DNA of 64,000 nucleotides from Druceiella hillmani (taxonomy: Eukaryota > Arthropoda > Insecta > Lepidoptera > Hepialidae), in the NCBI GenBank assembly GCA_039881145.1, contig JAYKKI010000052.1:10269501-10333500 (forward strand), given 5' to 3'. A model generated the notes under the pieces. The model was not told where the DNA came from. It worked only from the letters and a program-made list of their open reading frames with translations, and did no database searches. The position numbers were made by a program, and so were the translations under genes. Of this stretch, positions 1 to 11,253 are shown piece after piece; the stretch's first letter is position 1, and every line of letters begins with the position of its first letter.

Positions 1-118
1 TTCTTTACGGGTTCGTACAGGCTTTACACCGTGAAAAAACCAAAAAGCATTGTTTAAAGGAACACACAATTGAAAATTTCGCATATAGTGAACCACAGCT
101 ACGGTATTTATTTAATAT

Positions 119-150
119 GTGTGCGTGCGTGCGTGCGTGCGTGCGCGCAC
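119..150. repeat. (GTGC)n microsatellite
   Basis: A run of GTGC units that ends in a GC-alternating stretch. A related GTGC/TGCG tract lies at 33925-33997. Confidence 0.9.
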
Positions 151-837
151 AGCATATTCTTGCTACGATACTATACTCACCCCTTTCCAAGTATCTGTTC
201 TACGTGTGTATTGTGATTAAGCGTGCATCCTTCGTTCATTAGATGCTATGGACAGCGGTAAGCTGTGCTATGGACAGCATTAGCACTCTTCGCCACACTT
301 GTTGACTTTTAATTCCATTTCTTGCAAAAGCCGAATTGATGCGAAAAGTTGTGTACACATTGTGATACAAAATGTTAAGTTTCTATGAGTGAGTTACCAC
401 TTAATGCAGATAATGCTATGTTATATGTTTCTGGACATTTATACCTTTTCCTCACATATGGCCTAGAGTTCGATAGATATTGACGATACTGCACTTCATA
501 ATTTGTAAATATAAAGACGTTATTTAATTAAAAATAGATTAGGGAATATTAATACCGCCATCTAGTTAAAAATTACAAAACTAAGTTTTAATATACTGAG
601 ATTATTATGGGTGCCTACAATAGAAACAGAAGTCGCTGTTAAATATTTAATTAGTAATATGTTAATTAATTAAGTAGTATTATTTGTCAAATAATGAGAC
701 AGTGTAAAAAATGATTACATTTTCTTCTGTGATCTTGCACTGTAATCCCATTGCATGATTTGATTGTATTATTATTGTATGATCTGATTGTATTAATAAT
801 CTTCTAGGATCTGATTATATTTAAAAAAATAATTTTA
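151..837. other. AT-rich stretch, no gene seen
   Basis: No gene recognised. A 12-base direct duplication (GCTATGGACAGC at 244 and 267) and a CCGCCATCTAG motif near 555 are present. Similar 'gcCATCTAt' motifs recur near 12502, 19872, 42362, 49406 and 53301 and may mark decayed ends of one element family. Confidence 0.5.
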
Positions 838-2258
838 GATTAGTATATTACTAGGCCGTTCAATGTTATCTATTGATTCTACATATCTAAAACATACATA
901 CGACGATTATGAAAATGTTCAATACTTACTCCGATAAAATAGGACGTTTTAATACTAGACGGTTCAGTATTGTCTATCGATTCTACATATCTACAACATA
1001 TACATATTGTAGATATGTAGATATGTATACAAGAAAAGTATGAAAACTTTCAACCCCCGACGCTAATAATATAGGACGTTATAGTACTAGGTGGTTCAAA
1101 GTCCCTGTCGATTCTACATATCTAAGACATACAAACGACGATTACAAAAGTCATAATTCTGATGTCGATTAAAAATAGGACGTTTTAATATTAGGCGATT
1201 CAATATTGTCTATCGATTCTACTTATCTATGAAATATTTACGACGATTATGAAAAATTTCTACACTGATGTCTATAAAATATGACGTTTTGATACTAGGC
1301 GGTTCTATATTACCTATCGATTCTACATATCTACAACATGCATAAGAAGATTTTGAACAGTTTCAACCCTGACACCGATAATACAGGACGTTATAATAAT
1401 AGGCGGTACAAAGTTATCTACCGATTCTACGTATCTAGGACATACACACCACGATTACAAAAGTCATAATTCTGATGTCGATTAAAAATAGGACGTTTTA
1501 ATATTAGACGGTTCAATATTGTTTATTGATTCTACTTATCTATGAAATATTTACGACGATTATGAAAAATTTCTACACTGATGTCTATAAAATATGACGT
1601 TTTGGTACTAGGCGGTTCTATATTACCTATCGATTCTACATATCTACAACATGCATAAGAAGATTTTGAACAGTTTCAACCCTGACACCGATAATACAGG
1701 ACGTTATAATAATAGGCGGTACAAAGTTATCTGCCGATTCTACGTATCTAGGACATACACACCACGATTACAAAAGTCATAATTCTGATGCCGATTAAAA
1801 AAAGGACGTTTTAATACTAGGCGGTTCAATATTGCCTATAGATTCTATTTATATATTACCTAATACTATTATATATTACCTAATACCTACATATACACGA
1901 CGATTTTGAAAAATGTCAACACTGACACCGATAAAGTATGACCTTATAATACTAGGTGGTTCAAAGTTATCTATCGTTGCTACATATCTACGACGTACAC
2001 ACGACGATTACAAAAGTCTTAATTCTGACGCCGATAAAATATGACGTTAGTATTAGGTGGTTCAATATTACCTATAGATTCAACATATATACGACGTTTA
2101 TATAAAGTTTCAACACTGAGAATACTAAGCGGTCAAAACTTCAATGTTATCCTCTTTATACCTATAGATTCAACATATATTCGGACATATATACCACGTT
2201 TATGTAAAGTTTCAACACTAAGAATACTAGGCGGTCCAAACGTCAATGTTATCTTCTT
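838..2258. repeat. 104-bp tandem satellite with ~313-bp trimer periodicity
   Basis: About thirteen diverged monomers. The anchor AGGACGTT or ATGACGTT falls at 941, 1073, 1177, 1281, 1385, 1490, 1594, 1698, 1803, 1938 and 2041, so the basic period is 103-105 bp. Bases 1177-1489 and 1490-1802 are nearly identical to each other, while neighbouring monomers are clearly diverged, so the recent unit of duplication is a trimer of about 313 bp. Two monomers are longer: 941-1072 carries a 28-bp snap-back insertion, and 1803-1937 carries a duplicated TATATATTACCTAATAC block. A 75-codon open frame at 2041-2268 lies in the array and is not a gene. Confidence 0.95.
983..1020. repeat. Snap-back inverted repeat inside the satellite
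   Basis: CTACATATCTACAA (983-996) is followed by a 10-base spacer and its exact reverse complement (1007-1020). The inverted copy plus spacer accounts for the excess of about 28 bp of this monomer over its neighbours. Confidence 0.9.
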
Positions 2259-2598
2259 TTTTTTGTAGTTTACGTTATCGAATAACGGTTTATGCTAGTA
2301 TTTTTTTGTGAGTTAGGACCCAATTAGACAGAGTGCGAAGAAATGGATAAGGTACTATTAAATACCAAAATCTCCGACGGTTGATTTTAACTGCACGAAA
2401 ATAAAGGAATCTTTTATTTATTTACTATATTCTTACTTGTATTGATGGCTTCAAAATGAAAGCTCAACATAAAATCAACGCTCGCTCAACATAATAAGTT
2501 CAACATAAACGGCTTTACAAGCCATCTAACTGGTCGAGTTTGCAAAAATCCATATTACAAAATAAAAAAAAGGGTGCGTGTACTTATCTACGCGCGTG
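2259..2598. other. AT-rich stretch, no gene seen
   Basis: No gene recognised. It contains two nearby copies of a CTCAACATAA motif around 2463-2500 and runs up to the left end of the MITE-like element. Confidence 0.4.
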
Positions 2599-2978
2599 AG
2601 AAGTTATACTTCTTTGGCATCATTAAATAATACATACGGATAGATAACCTTAATTATATTGGAGCACTTGAAAAAGTCTATAAACACAATTTTTTCACTA
2701 ATATTTACGAATAGTAAATATATTAATCAAAATATTGAATTTAAATCACTACTGAATATAATTTATCAACACATATATAAATCGCACTTATATGAAACTA
2801 AAACACGTGTGTGAATGTAGTATGAATATGAAAACAGTGAACAGAGGCGACGATGGTGCCAAAAGCTTTTATTTCGAGACTGCAACCGCTGCAACTTTAT
2901 ACTGTAACTTTTGTGTGACGAATCTTAAAATTTCACTCTCATCATTTTTTCATAACGCGCCTAAAGAAGTATAACTTC
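2599..2978. mobile_element. MITE-like element with palindromic terminal inverted repeats
   Basis: GAAGTTATACTTCTTT at 2599-2614 is matched in inverse orientation by AAAGAAGTATAACTTC at 2963-2978, about 380 bp apart. The terminal motif is itself close to a palindrome. The right-hand 60 bases recur at 8843-8903, and a shorter relative (AAAGAAGTTTGACTTCAAAAA) lies near 17980, so this is a dispersed family. No transposase is present; a 60-codon open frame at 2792-2974 overlaps the right end and resembles nothing known. Confidence 0.65.
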
Positions 2979-4280
2979 AAAAATGGCCCAGCGGTGTGTT
3001 ATAAATTTTATAGCTGAATTTGAAAGAATACTGGCGAAAATAGACTTACTTCATACACAATAGCGGACAGAATCGATTTGTGCACCAAATTATACTAAAT
3101 GGGCTAATAATATTGGTGACGTATTTGAAACTCATGAAATACTAAAAATATATGAAAAAATAATTACTTATAAAGCGATTTTTCATGCCAAAATAGCAGT
3201 TAACGCATTGAAAAGGTTTCTTTTGCATCTAAGCATCTCCATGTGACAAATATGTAACATTTATTCTCTATCGATTTAAATCTATAAAAAAATAATAGCT
3301 CATTTATAACGCCCATTGCTTGAAATGGACTACATTTATTTTGAAATAATAATACTATTTATTTAATATATAACGTTTTCTTTGTGTATTGAAATCGAAA
3401 TTGACTATGGATGTGGTTTACAAATTAAAAAAATATTAAGAACCGTTTTTTAATGATCAGTCAGGTAAAGATACTACAAAATCAATATTCTCTTTGTTCT
3501 ATCTATTTTATTTTTAAATATTATTTTCGTCCGCAGGTCATTAAAATGTTCATGATTTAACATACTTTTTTTAGTCTTAATACTTGTATTTACAAATGGG
3601 CTTGATTAATTATGAGCGCTCACCGGGATTTTTTATATGATTTATATATACCTATCTAGTCTTTTGTACTTTTTCTGGAGAAATTTACTATAAATACAAT
3701 TAATTTTATCAATATCTCCAGAATAATTTTCGGGAAAATCAAAGTTATCCGTTATCTTCATCACTACATTGGTCTCATTTCTTTAGAAAATAGTGTCTTG
3801 TTAGTAATAGACTATTAATCAATGAAATTTGAACAAAATTGCTACAGTAATTTTCGAGAGAATTAATATTTTCAGTAAACTACCCCCATTTAGGGAGGTA
3901 TGATGAGAACGGAATAAATCGTGAAAAGATATTCACGAAGGGACTTCCGCAAAATGATCCAATTTTAGATACAAAATGATCCAATAGTTGTTAGTCATAA
4001 AACGTACATAACATTTTTGCTGAAATTTTTTTCATACTTCCACACCTTAAAGAAAAATCGGAATCCTTATAAAATCACTAACTTGTCCATCTTTCCGTCT
4101 GTTATAGCTGTGTTTCTCAGGAACCGCATCACATACAAACATTTTGTTCTAATTGGTACAGTAATGAAGCATACACAAAGCCTACACAAAGTTTGTAGGA
4201 AAGCTATAGCGATGATTGTAGATATCCCTGTTGTATAGATATTCACAATAATATATATGTAACTCTTTTATTTAATTATA
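2979..4280. other. AT-rich stretch with a decayed dispersed-repeat copy
   Basis: No host gene recognised. Bases 4050-4210 resemble the dispersed 'ggaacccttataa ... gtctgtc ... cagc' family seen at 13755, 24560, 30415, 31308 and 62310. A short AAAATGATCCAAT duplication occurs at about 3950-3985. Confidence 0.45.
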
Positions 4281-4344
4281 TTAGGTATTATTAAATAAAC
4301 TATATTAGTAATGAATTAGGTATTATTAAATAAACTATATTAGT
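4281..4344. repeat. 35-bp tandem duplication
   Basis: TTAGGTATTATTAAATAAAC begins at 4281 and again at 4316. The two copies are nearly identical over 29 bases. Confidence 0.9.
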
Positions 4345-5364
4345 GATGTTAGACAGATTCACATTTCGGTTTTTCATATAATCATACCACCAAATTTTTC
4401 GAAAATTGGAAAAATAAATTAATATGCATAGTTAATCAAAGGCCCTTCATAATAACTACGTTCCATTTCCATATGTTCCAATCCATTTTATATCGGTACC
4501 TCATGAAGGGCCAATGATTGGCCCTTCATGAGGTATCGATAAAAAATGCCATTCCTCGATTCTTTCATTAGATGTACGTGACAGTAGATTCGTTTAGTAA
4601 TTTCGCGAATTTACGGTTCACTTAACGATTTTTTTCTTTAAAATACCTTCCTTTTTATGCCATTTTTGGGATCATTACATACGCCAGGATAGGTCCTTAA
4701 ATCCCTGGATAGCTAGAGATCACTTCAAAGGAATTATTTCAAGAATCATTATGATAACAGAGACAAGAATATTATGTTTTTCCGCTAGCCAACGACGACT
4801 AATCACGTATTTATCTAATTCTATAAATTTGGAAAAATAAACTTACAAAACGTAAAATACGTGAATTATAGTAGCTGAAATGGTGATATTTAAATGAAAT
4901 TGTCTTTTACGCTCGTTCATCTTATTGTTAGGTATTTATTTACTTTCTACTTTAGAATTACATGAATGTCATGTCAATGTTTTGTGAGATAAATTAACGT
5001 CAAGATATGTCTCGAGAATAATTTAAGAATCCTCTATCGTGTTACACTGTGTTAACAAGTAGTACAACCGTGCGGTTTGTCTCTAGAGATACATCTGGGT
5101 TACGCGAGGAAAAAGTGTCAAGTTTCAAATTTATAAAAGGCTTATAAACTTTTCGGGCAGAGTACAATGGCATGTAGTATTTTATGCTGTTTATTGATTA
5201 TGACAGACTGAAGTCCAAAAATTTACGAAAAACCGGAAAGTTGTCTGCTTTATGGTTCCGTACTTCAAAAGGAAAAACGGGATCCTTACTTTAGTTGTCG
5301 TGTAAAACGCGTTGTCGATGAAATTGATTATATTATTCAAACTATAAATATCTAACTTATTTTA
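4345..5364. other. AT-rich stretch, no gene seen
   Basis: Apart from the snap-back at 4491-4541, nothing coding is recognised. Bases 5154-5175 (CGGGCAGAGT...) match 29947-29968 with a few differences, which suggests another low-copy dispersed family. Confidence 0.4.
4491..4541. repeat. Snap-back inverted repeat, 23-bp arms, 5-base loop
   Basis: Arms 4491-4513 and 4519-4541 are reverse complements with one mismatch, around the loop ATGAT. A partial third copy of the core (GGCCCTTCAT) lies at 4441-4450. Confidence 0.95.
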
Positions 5365-5880
5365 AAATTTAAAAATTATTTTCCGTTTAGTTCCGGTAAA
5401 AAAAAATTGCTCTCAAAATTGTACAATTAACATTACAGGAAAAGTGATAATTTCACCACACGTATTTTTTTTTAAACGCGTCTAGCGTTTTGTCTGAAAT
5501 ACTAAGACTATGTAAAATAACGTTATATTAATGTTTTGAAAAAAAAATTATTTATCCTTTAATTTTAGTAAAAATCGCTTTCAAAAATTATATAATTAAC
5601 ATTATAGAAAAAGTAGTAATTTCACCACACTTAATTTTTTTTTAAAAACCCGTCGAGCACTTTGCCTAAAAAGCTGTATCAATGTAAAATGATGTTATAT
5701 TAAAACTTTGAAAAAAAATTACTTTTTAGTTCTGGTAAAAAACACTCAAAAATTGTACAACAATATAAGAAAAGTTTTTTTTTTTTATTTTGTCACACTT
5801 CATTTTATTTAAAAGATGCAACAAAAAACGAAAAAAATACTTTTTCTTCAAACTGTTAAAATGATGTTATAATAACAGTT
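5365..5880. repeat. Three diverged tandem copies of a ~169-bp unit
   Basis: The anchor TTTCACCACAC and its relatives fall near 5453, 5622 and 5791. Each unit also carries a 'tccggtaaaa' head, an 'attgtacaattaacatta' middle and an 'aaaatgatgttatatta' tail. The third copy is the most decayed. Confidence 0.85.
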
Positions 5881-6276
5881 TGGTTAATTTAATTACAAAA
5901 AAATTTAATGTAAATAACGATAATGTGAAATATTTATACGGAAATTGGTAGGGGATTAAGTTTTATTGGCAAATTAAGTATTAGAATTTTTTTATGAATT
6001 CCAAATATAGTTTCCGGTATCGTTTGAAAAGGCTGTTCATAACGGCCTTGAAAATATTTACTTAGTATATTTTCAGAGACATGCTGAAAAATATACAAAA
6101 AATGTGTTCCTCCCTTACTTAAATAAATTTTCAGAACTTTATGCAAAGGTTATAGAAAAATTATAATGTTGATCTTAAATGTCATAGCTTTTCAGATTTT
6201 CACGATGATACACATAAGTTCCCGTTTCTTAATTATTTAACGTTTTATTAAATATTTCCAGAAAATCCGCATTATC

Positions 6277-6277
<1 letters not shown>
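5881..6277. other. AT-rich stretch, no gene seen
   Basis: Nothing recognised. A 70-codon minus-strand open frame here shows no family features. Confidence 0.4.
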
Positions 6278-6327
<50 letters not shown>

Positions 6328-6336
6328 TATATATAA
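6278..6336. repeat. (AT)n microsatellite
   Basis: A long alternating AT run that breaks up into TATATTATATATAA at the right end. Confidence 0.97.
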
Positions 6337-6472
6337 TTAGACTTATATTAAATAAAGCAATTTCACAGAACCCGATGTGGGTTGAGAGTCGCGCTTATTA
6401 AGCGAAGCTGAACTATGCAGTCTTCATTGCAAGTAAGTACCTAAATGGTTGTTATGTCATTATGTAGCATTA

Positions 6473-7345
6473 GAAACCAGTATTTTTGCACTCAACCTCT
6501 AAACGTCAAATTATTTACAGATTTCTACGATTTAAATACGTTTATTTTTTGACAACTCCTCGTTTATTTTATGATACCCTATCGTTTATTTTTAGCACCC
6601 ACCAATAGTGAGGTCGATATTTTTAAATGAATTAATTATCAGTAAATTCGTCTATGTCTAGTGAATAATATTGAACATATAAAAATTACTGAAAACCGAA
6701 TGTAATATTACAAAATATATATTGTTTTAAGATGTCAAGTTAAAACGATTGGAATGATGTGAAACCAGTATTTTTGCACTCAAACGCTAAACGTCAAATT
6801 ATTTACAGATATTTACGATTTAAATACGTTTATTTTTTGACACCTCCTCTTTTATTTTATGATACCCTATCGTTTATTTTTTGCACCCACCAAAAGGTGA
6901 GATCGACATTTTTAAATGAATTAATTATCAGTAAATTCGTCTATGTCTAGTGAATAATATTGAACAAATAAAAATTACTGAAAACCGAATTTAATATTAA
7001 TAAATATATATTGTTTTAAGATGTCAAGTTAAAACGATTGGAATGATGTGAAACCAGTATTTTTGCACTCAACAGTTAAACGTCAAACTATTTACAGATA
7101 TTTACGATTTAAATACGTTTATTTTTTGACACCTCCTCTTTTATTTTATGACACCCTATCGTTTATTTTTAGCACCCACCAAAAGGTGAGATCGACATTT
7201 TTAAATGAATTAATTATCAGTAAATTCGTCTATGTCGTAACGTAGTGATAATATTGAACATATAAAAATGACTGAAAACCGAATTTAATATTACAAAATA
7301 TATATTATTTTAAGATGTCAAATTAAAACTATTAGAATGATGTTA
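6473..7345. repeat. Three tandem copies of a ~288-bp unit
   Basis: GAAACCAGTATTTTTGCACT starts copies at 6473, 6761 and 7050. Copies two and three are very similar and copy one is slightly more diverged. Matching 63-65 codon open frames in copies two and three follow from the duplication and are not taken as genes. The last copy ends around a TTAAAACTATTAGAATGATG remnant. Confidence 0.95.
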
Positions 7346-7634
7346 AAATAAATATAGCTGCAAGTACCATCATTGATACCCCATTAATGTATTGCAACAA
7401 CCTGTATACGAATATCATTTCCTTTGATTTCTCTTGAATTAATAGGAAGGGTAGATTTTATGGCTTTTGCGCGTGGTTTCGCCCGCGGTTTATTAGGAAA
7501 ATTTCGACTGCCGTTTTGAAGTACGGTCTGACATGATACTTAAAGCAGACCACACTATTACTACTACTATAATCTGCTCTGTTAGAAATGGTTAAGTTTA
7601 AACCAATAGCAGTTTCTTCAGCTCTCTTTCGATT
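7346..7634. other. Short stretch without a gene
   Basis: A GC-richer patch at 7450-7540 (GCGCGTGGTTTCGCCCGCGG) leads into the RT remnant. It may belong to the 3' untranslated part of the same minus-strand retroelement. Confidence 0.35.
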
Positions 7635-7800
7635 CTATGTTCCCTCGATGGGGCAGATAGCATCTACGGTGCTCCGACACGCTGATTGGTTCTGCGCGTC
7701 AGGAATTGCCTCACTCCAGATTATGCCCATGTTCTTCAGTTCCGTCAGCATAGTTCGCTCCCAGGTCTGGTTCGGACGACTATCCTTGAGGATTCTAATT
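7635..7800 (-). pseudogene. Non-LTR retrotransposon RT, extreme C-terminus
   Basis: Read on the minus strand, about 50 in-frame codons end at a TAG at 7637-7635. They include QTWERTMLTELKNMGIIW, then a run ending in DAICPIEGT. This is the usual pattern downstream of the polymerase domain in RTE-like insect elements: an Arg/Pro-Trp motif, an 'E(L/M)K.MG..W' helix and a final 'VDA(L/I)C' block. The polymerase domain itself is absent, so this is a dead 5'-truncated fragment. A 95-codon plus-strand open frame at 7588-7875 is its antisense shadow. Confidence 0.75.
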
Positions 7801-9029
7801 CAAAGCCAGTTAGGGGATGGACTTGTTCCTTTAGTTTATTTGGAACTCAATGGGAAATTCTGTGCATCGTTCTAGCAAATTTTCATTAGATATTTTCTCG
7901 ATCCAAATACAAATAATACCAAAAAAATATAGGGCAAAATTTTAGAAGAATGTATCAAAGGCAGAGGTTTACGAAGATTTCGATTTTCTTTTTAGTTTTC
8001 TGTCGGGAAATTGCCAAAACGGAACACTTGTGGAATCTCTTTGGTGTCCGTCCGTTCGTCCAAAACTATTTGACATAATTTGAAATTTAGCACAGAGATA
8101 TGGTGGCACATAGTAGACATGAAATATAAAAATTTTATTTTTGATTCTGGGGTTAATTTCAGCGGATAAATTTGGAAATAATAAATTCAAGGTGGTCGTC
8201 TAAGGTATCAAATGAAAACTTATTGGGACACGAATTAAATCTTATACATGAGTATTTTTTTGGTTAACTTATTTAAACATTTCCCGGGAAAAACGCTTAT
8301 TTTTGTTCCACGCAAAAAGCATAGCTCTGGAAAATGTGAAAAATTTTGATCAATGAAAATTGTATATAGACTGAACGAAAATTATCAGGATTGAAATATA
8401 TAAACGCGTTTAAATATTTATTATACACAATTTAATTTGTTTTTTTTTTTTAACTAATACGCACTCCAACTATGGTCATAACGAAGTGCATTGCTATTAA
8501 GAATTTAAGTGGGGTCTGATGACACGGGAAACTGAGTAAGCAAATACAGCTAGCATTTAATCGATTTTTTTCTTTCAGAAGTGAGAACGTTATTCAGTTT
8601 CACAAAAAATAAGCAAAATAAACGTTATTTTTTATGATATGAGCTACTACTAAATTTAAATTACTAAACACGTTATTTAAACACACAGATATAACTTTGA
8701 TTTGAATAAATATAAAAAAGTATTGTGTATTTACAAATACCTCAATAACTATCTTGAATATAGTATCAGTCATTAAACACATAAATAACTGTTTAGTGAG
8801 CAACTTCATCCTGTCGATTTTTGTTGCATCGTGCGTGCACATCGTAAAATTTCACTCTCACTATTTTGTTTTAATGCGCCTAAAGAAGTACAACTTCAAA
8901 AAACATTTTTTTAAACCATCTACCCGCATATTCAGCCCGATTTCCTTTAAACGTATTTGCGACACGGTTCAAAAATCCAAACATGCATCTAGTGCGCAAA
9001 TATCTCTCCCAATATAAAATTTCCGTCCG
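7801..9029. other. AT-rich stretch with a repeat fragment
   Basis: Bases 8843-8903 repeat the right end of the MITE-like element at 2599-2978, ending in GCCTAAAGAAGTACAACTTC. A dispersed-repeat-like 'gtgtccgtccgttcgtcc' segment lies at about 8043-8060. Nothing else is recognised. Confidence 0.5.
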
Positions 9030-9430
9030 ACCGTATCTTAGATTTCAATTTGGCCCGCGTTGATCTTTGAAGTCGCTCGCTATGACTACGTGACATTATG
9101 AGTAAAGCAAACAAGCACACGACTATGTGCTAAGGACGAGACGCGTGTTTGAACATGAATCTTCGCCGTTTTATTATCCCCTCCCCAGTTTCGACGATCA
9201 TTATTTGCTCGGCGACTGTTTGCCGAGCTGCGCCGGGGGCCGCGAGCGCTTCATACAAAATATTGAGACGAAATTGCTTATAGTTCGTGACGACTGACGA
9301 GCGTCTCGTAACGTTTTGGAGCTCGCTTAATATGCGCGGCAATATGAGGCAATATGAATAGAGATCAAATAGTGGGGTCGACTCTTCCCGCGTTTAGATT
9401 CACGCTGTGAAGCAGTGGCGTAGATTGAAA
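9030..9430. promoter_or_regulatory. GC-richer island, candidate conserved element
   Basis: This block is far richer in G, C and CpG than the surroundings and has few simple repeats. Examples are GCCGAGCTGCGCCGGGGG near 9220 and GAGCGTCTCGTAACG near 9298. A 70-codon minus-strand frame at 9342-9130 is open but matches no family I know. In insect gene deserts such islands are often conserved regulatory modules, but that is inference here. Confidence 0.35.
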
Positions 9431-10024
9431 TTGAATCAAATATAACACGAGTTACGACTTGATTACTTTTGAGGGGTTAGGCCAATGTGTTAGTCAAAAT
9501 AGACAAGTATTTATAAACATATGTTTTCTTGGCCTAAGTGTCGGACAAAGAAAGACGTTATTACTTGATTGTGTGACTTTTTTCAGAAAATTGAAAATAA
9601 TATTCATAATTGTTTCTCATCTTTTTCGTATACACGATACTTGCCCATATTGTCCAGCGCTGCTCAGGGGAATAACCTGCGAACAGCTGCGCAGACATTG
9701 CCACTGTGGGTAAACACCGCACTCCGGGCAAGCATTGAATGTGTTAAAAAGAGTTATGCGTAATATTATTTTTAGCGTTAGTGTAACATAATTTTGAGCG
9801 CGTTTTACGTTTTATCTCAATGACAATTTATTCCTTTATAGACAATTAAAAGTCTCTTTCTTTGTAAGACATATATTCCCGGACACCGTGTATATATATA
9901 TATATAAAATTCGATTTTTGTTCTAGGTCAAAAATTATGGGAGAAACAATTTCACCCGTGTAATTATATCAAAATGGAAGACCTCTACAAGTGAATACGT
10001 ATCGTCGCTAATTTTATTAAAAAA

Positions 10025-10027
<3 letters not shown>
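9431..10027. other. No gene seen
   Basis: A small GC-richer patch at 9650-9735 (AGCGCTGCTCAGG...GAACAGCTGCGCAG) stands out. A TTTTTTCAG/A string near 9585 resembles a splice acceptor, but no coding sequence follows convincingly. Confidence 0.35.

Positions 10028-10090
<63 letters not shown>
10028..10090. repeat. (AT)n microsatellite
   Basis: About thirty uninterrupted AT units. Confidence 0.97.
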
Positions 10091-10095
<5 letters not shown>

Positions 10096-10672
10096 GAATT
10101 ACAGGCGAAAAATGATTTTCTTAGTTTTTTGCAAAAATGAAAAAGAAATTTAATTTTTGGACAAAAAATTACAAGAAAATTGTATATAACAAAAAGTTTA
10201 CAATGTGATTAAAATTCCATATCTGCTTTTGTGTGGAAAGTCGTTTTAAAGTTACTTAAAATTTTAGTGATTTAATATGACCAACTTCCTTTCATTGAGT
10301 TTAATGCCCGATTTGGAAAACATGGTCTCGACGAAAAAAAAACATTTGCGCAACGTCATAGATGCGGTAAGCTTCAAGTACAATAAATAGTATGCCGTTA
10401 TAACATAACGCATTTAATTACAGGTTATCTGAATTATTTAAGAAAAAAAAGACATTCTTTTAAATACTACATCAACCTATTCCCTTAATAAATCTAGTAA
10501 AATATTGAATACTGTTTCAAAGATAACAATTATGAAAGTTAGTAATGGATAACATAACTTTGTTAAATATTTATCCCGAACTTAACTTTGATATATACAA
10601 CATACCGGGATCTTAGAATGTTATTAAATACATATATCTTAAAAAAACGTATACATTGTTTATAAAAAAAAA

Positions 10673-10678
<6 letters not shown>
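10091..10678. other. AT-rich stretch, no gene seen
   Basis: Nothing recognised between the two AT tracts. Confidence 0.4.

Positions 10679-10725
<47 letters not shown>
10679..10725. repeat. (AT)n microsatellite
   Basis: About twenty AT units followed by imperfect AT-rich sequence. Confidence 0.95.
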
Positions 10726-10729
<4 letters not shown>

Positions 10730-10836
10730 TATCTATAATTATTTTATAAATATTTACTATATTTTTCTACGAACAGCCATAATGCCAAGTTATATATTCG
10801 TTTCGATGGAGTCTGAGTAAAATGCTATATTTTTGA

Positions 10837-10923
10837 TGTGAAACATCCGTAGGCGCAGGTATAAACCGGATCGTTGGCGTGGCGACGCTTGCCGTGGCGA
10901 CGGGTCGCCACGCTATACTAAGG

Positions 10924-10975
<52 letters not shown>

Positions 10976-11253
10976 ATATGTAGTAGAGTGTACGGTATGG
11001 CGACGTGTCGCCATGCGCAACCGACTACGCGACCCCTTCCTCACTCAGTTCGACGCTGTTGTTTACTACGGTACACATAACCTGTGCTTTATTATTTTTG
11101 TATTAATTGTAAATAAATGTTTATTAAATAAAGTCACTATTTTCTGTAAGAAATTCGTAATACTTTATTTTTTCATTATGCTATATTTAGTTCCTGTAAT
11201 AATCTTGTCTTTTATGCATATTACTTGTACGAACACGATGTTTCACATCTGCC
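10837..11253. repeat. Palindrome-bounded, (TA)n-centred structure
   Basis: GATGTGAAACATC near 10837 is matched in inverse orientation by GATGTTTCACATC near 11237. Inside these lie two compact palindromes: CGTGGCGAC/GTCGCCACG (10893-10912) and ATGGCGAC/GTCGCCAT (10997-11014). They sit on either side of the (TA)n tract at 10924-10971. The layout suggests a foldback or TIR element with a microsatellite grown inside it, but no target-site duplication could be fixed. Confidence 0.5.
10924..10971. repeat. (TA)n microsatellite between two GC-rich palindromes
   Basis: An AT run with one CA interruption near 10937. Confidence 0.95.

Noticed and set aside
2041..2268. 75-codon frame
   Set aside because: Lies inside the 104-bp satellite and changes with monomer phase.
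6759..7245. Two similar 63-65 codon frames as a duplicated gene
   Set aside because: They sit at the same place in a 288-bp tandem repeat, and the first copy of the repeat does not keep the frame.
7588..7875. 95-codon plus-strand frame
   Set aside because: It is antisense to a recognisable minus-strand retrotransposon RT tail.
9130..9342. 70-codon minus-strand frame in the 9-kb island
   Set aside because: Open by virtue of GC content in a short island. No family resemblance and no splice or promoter context.
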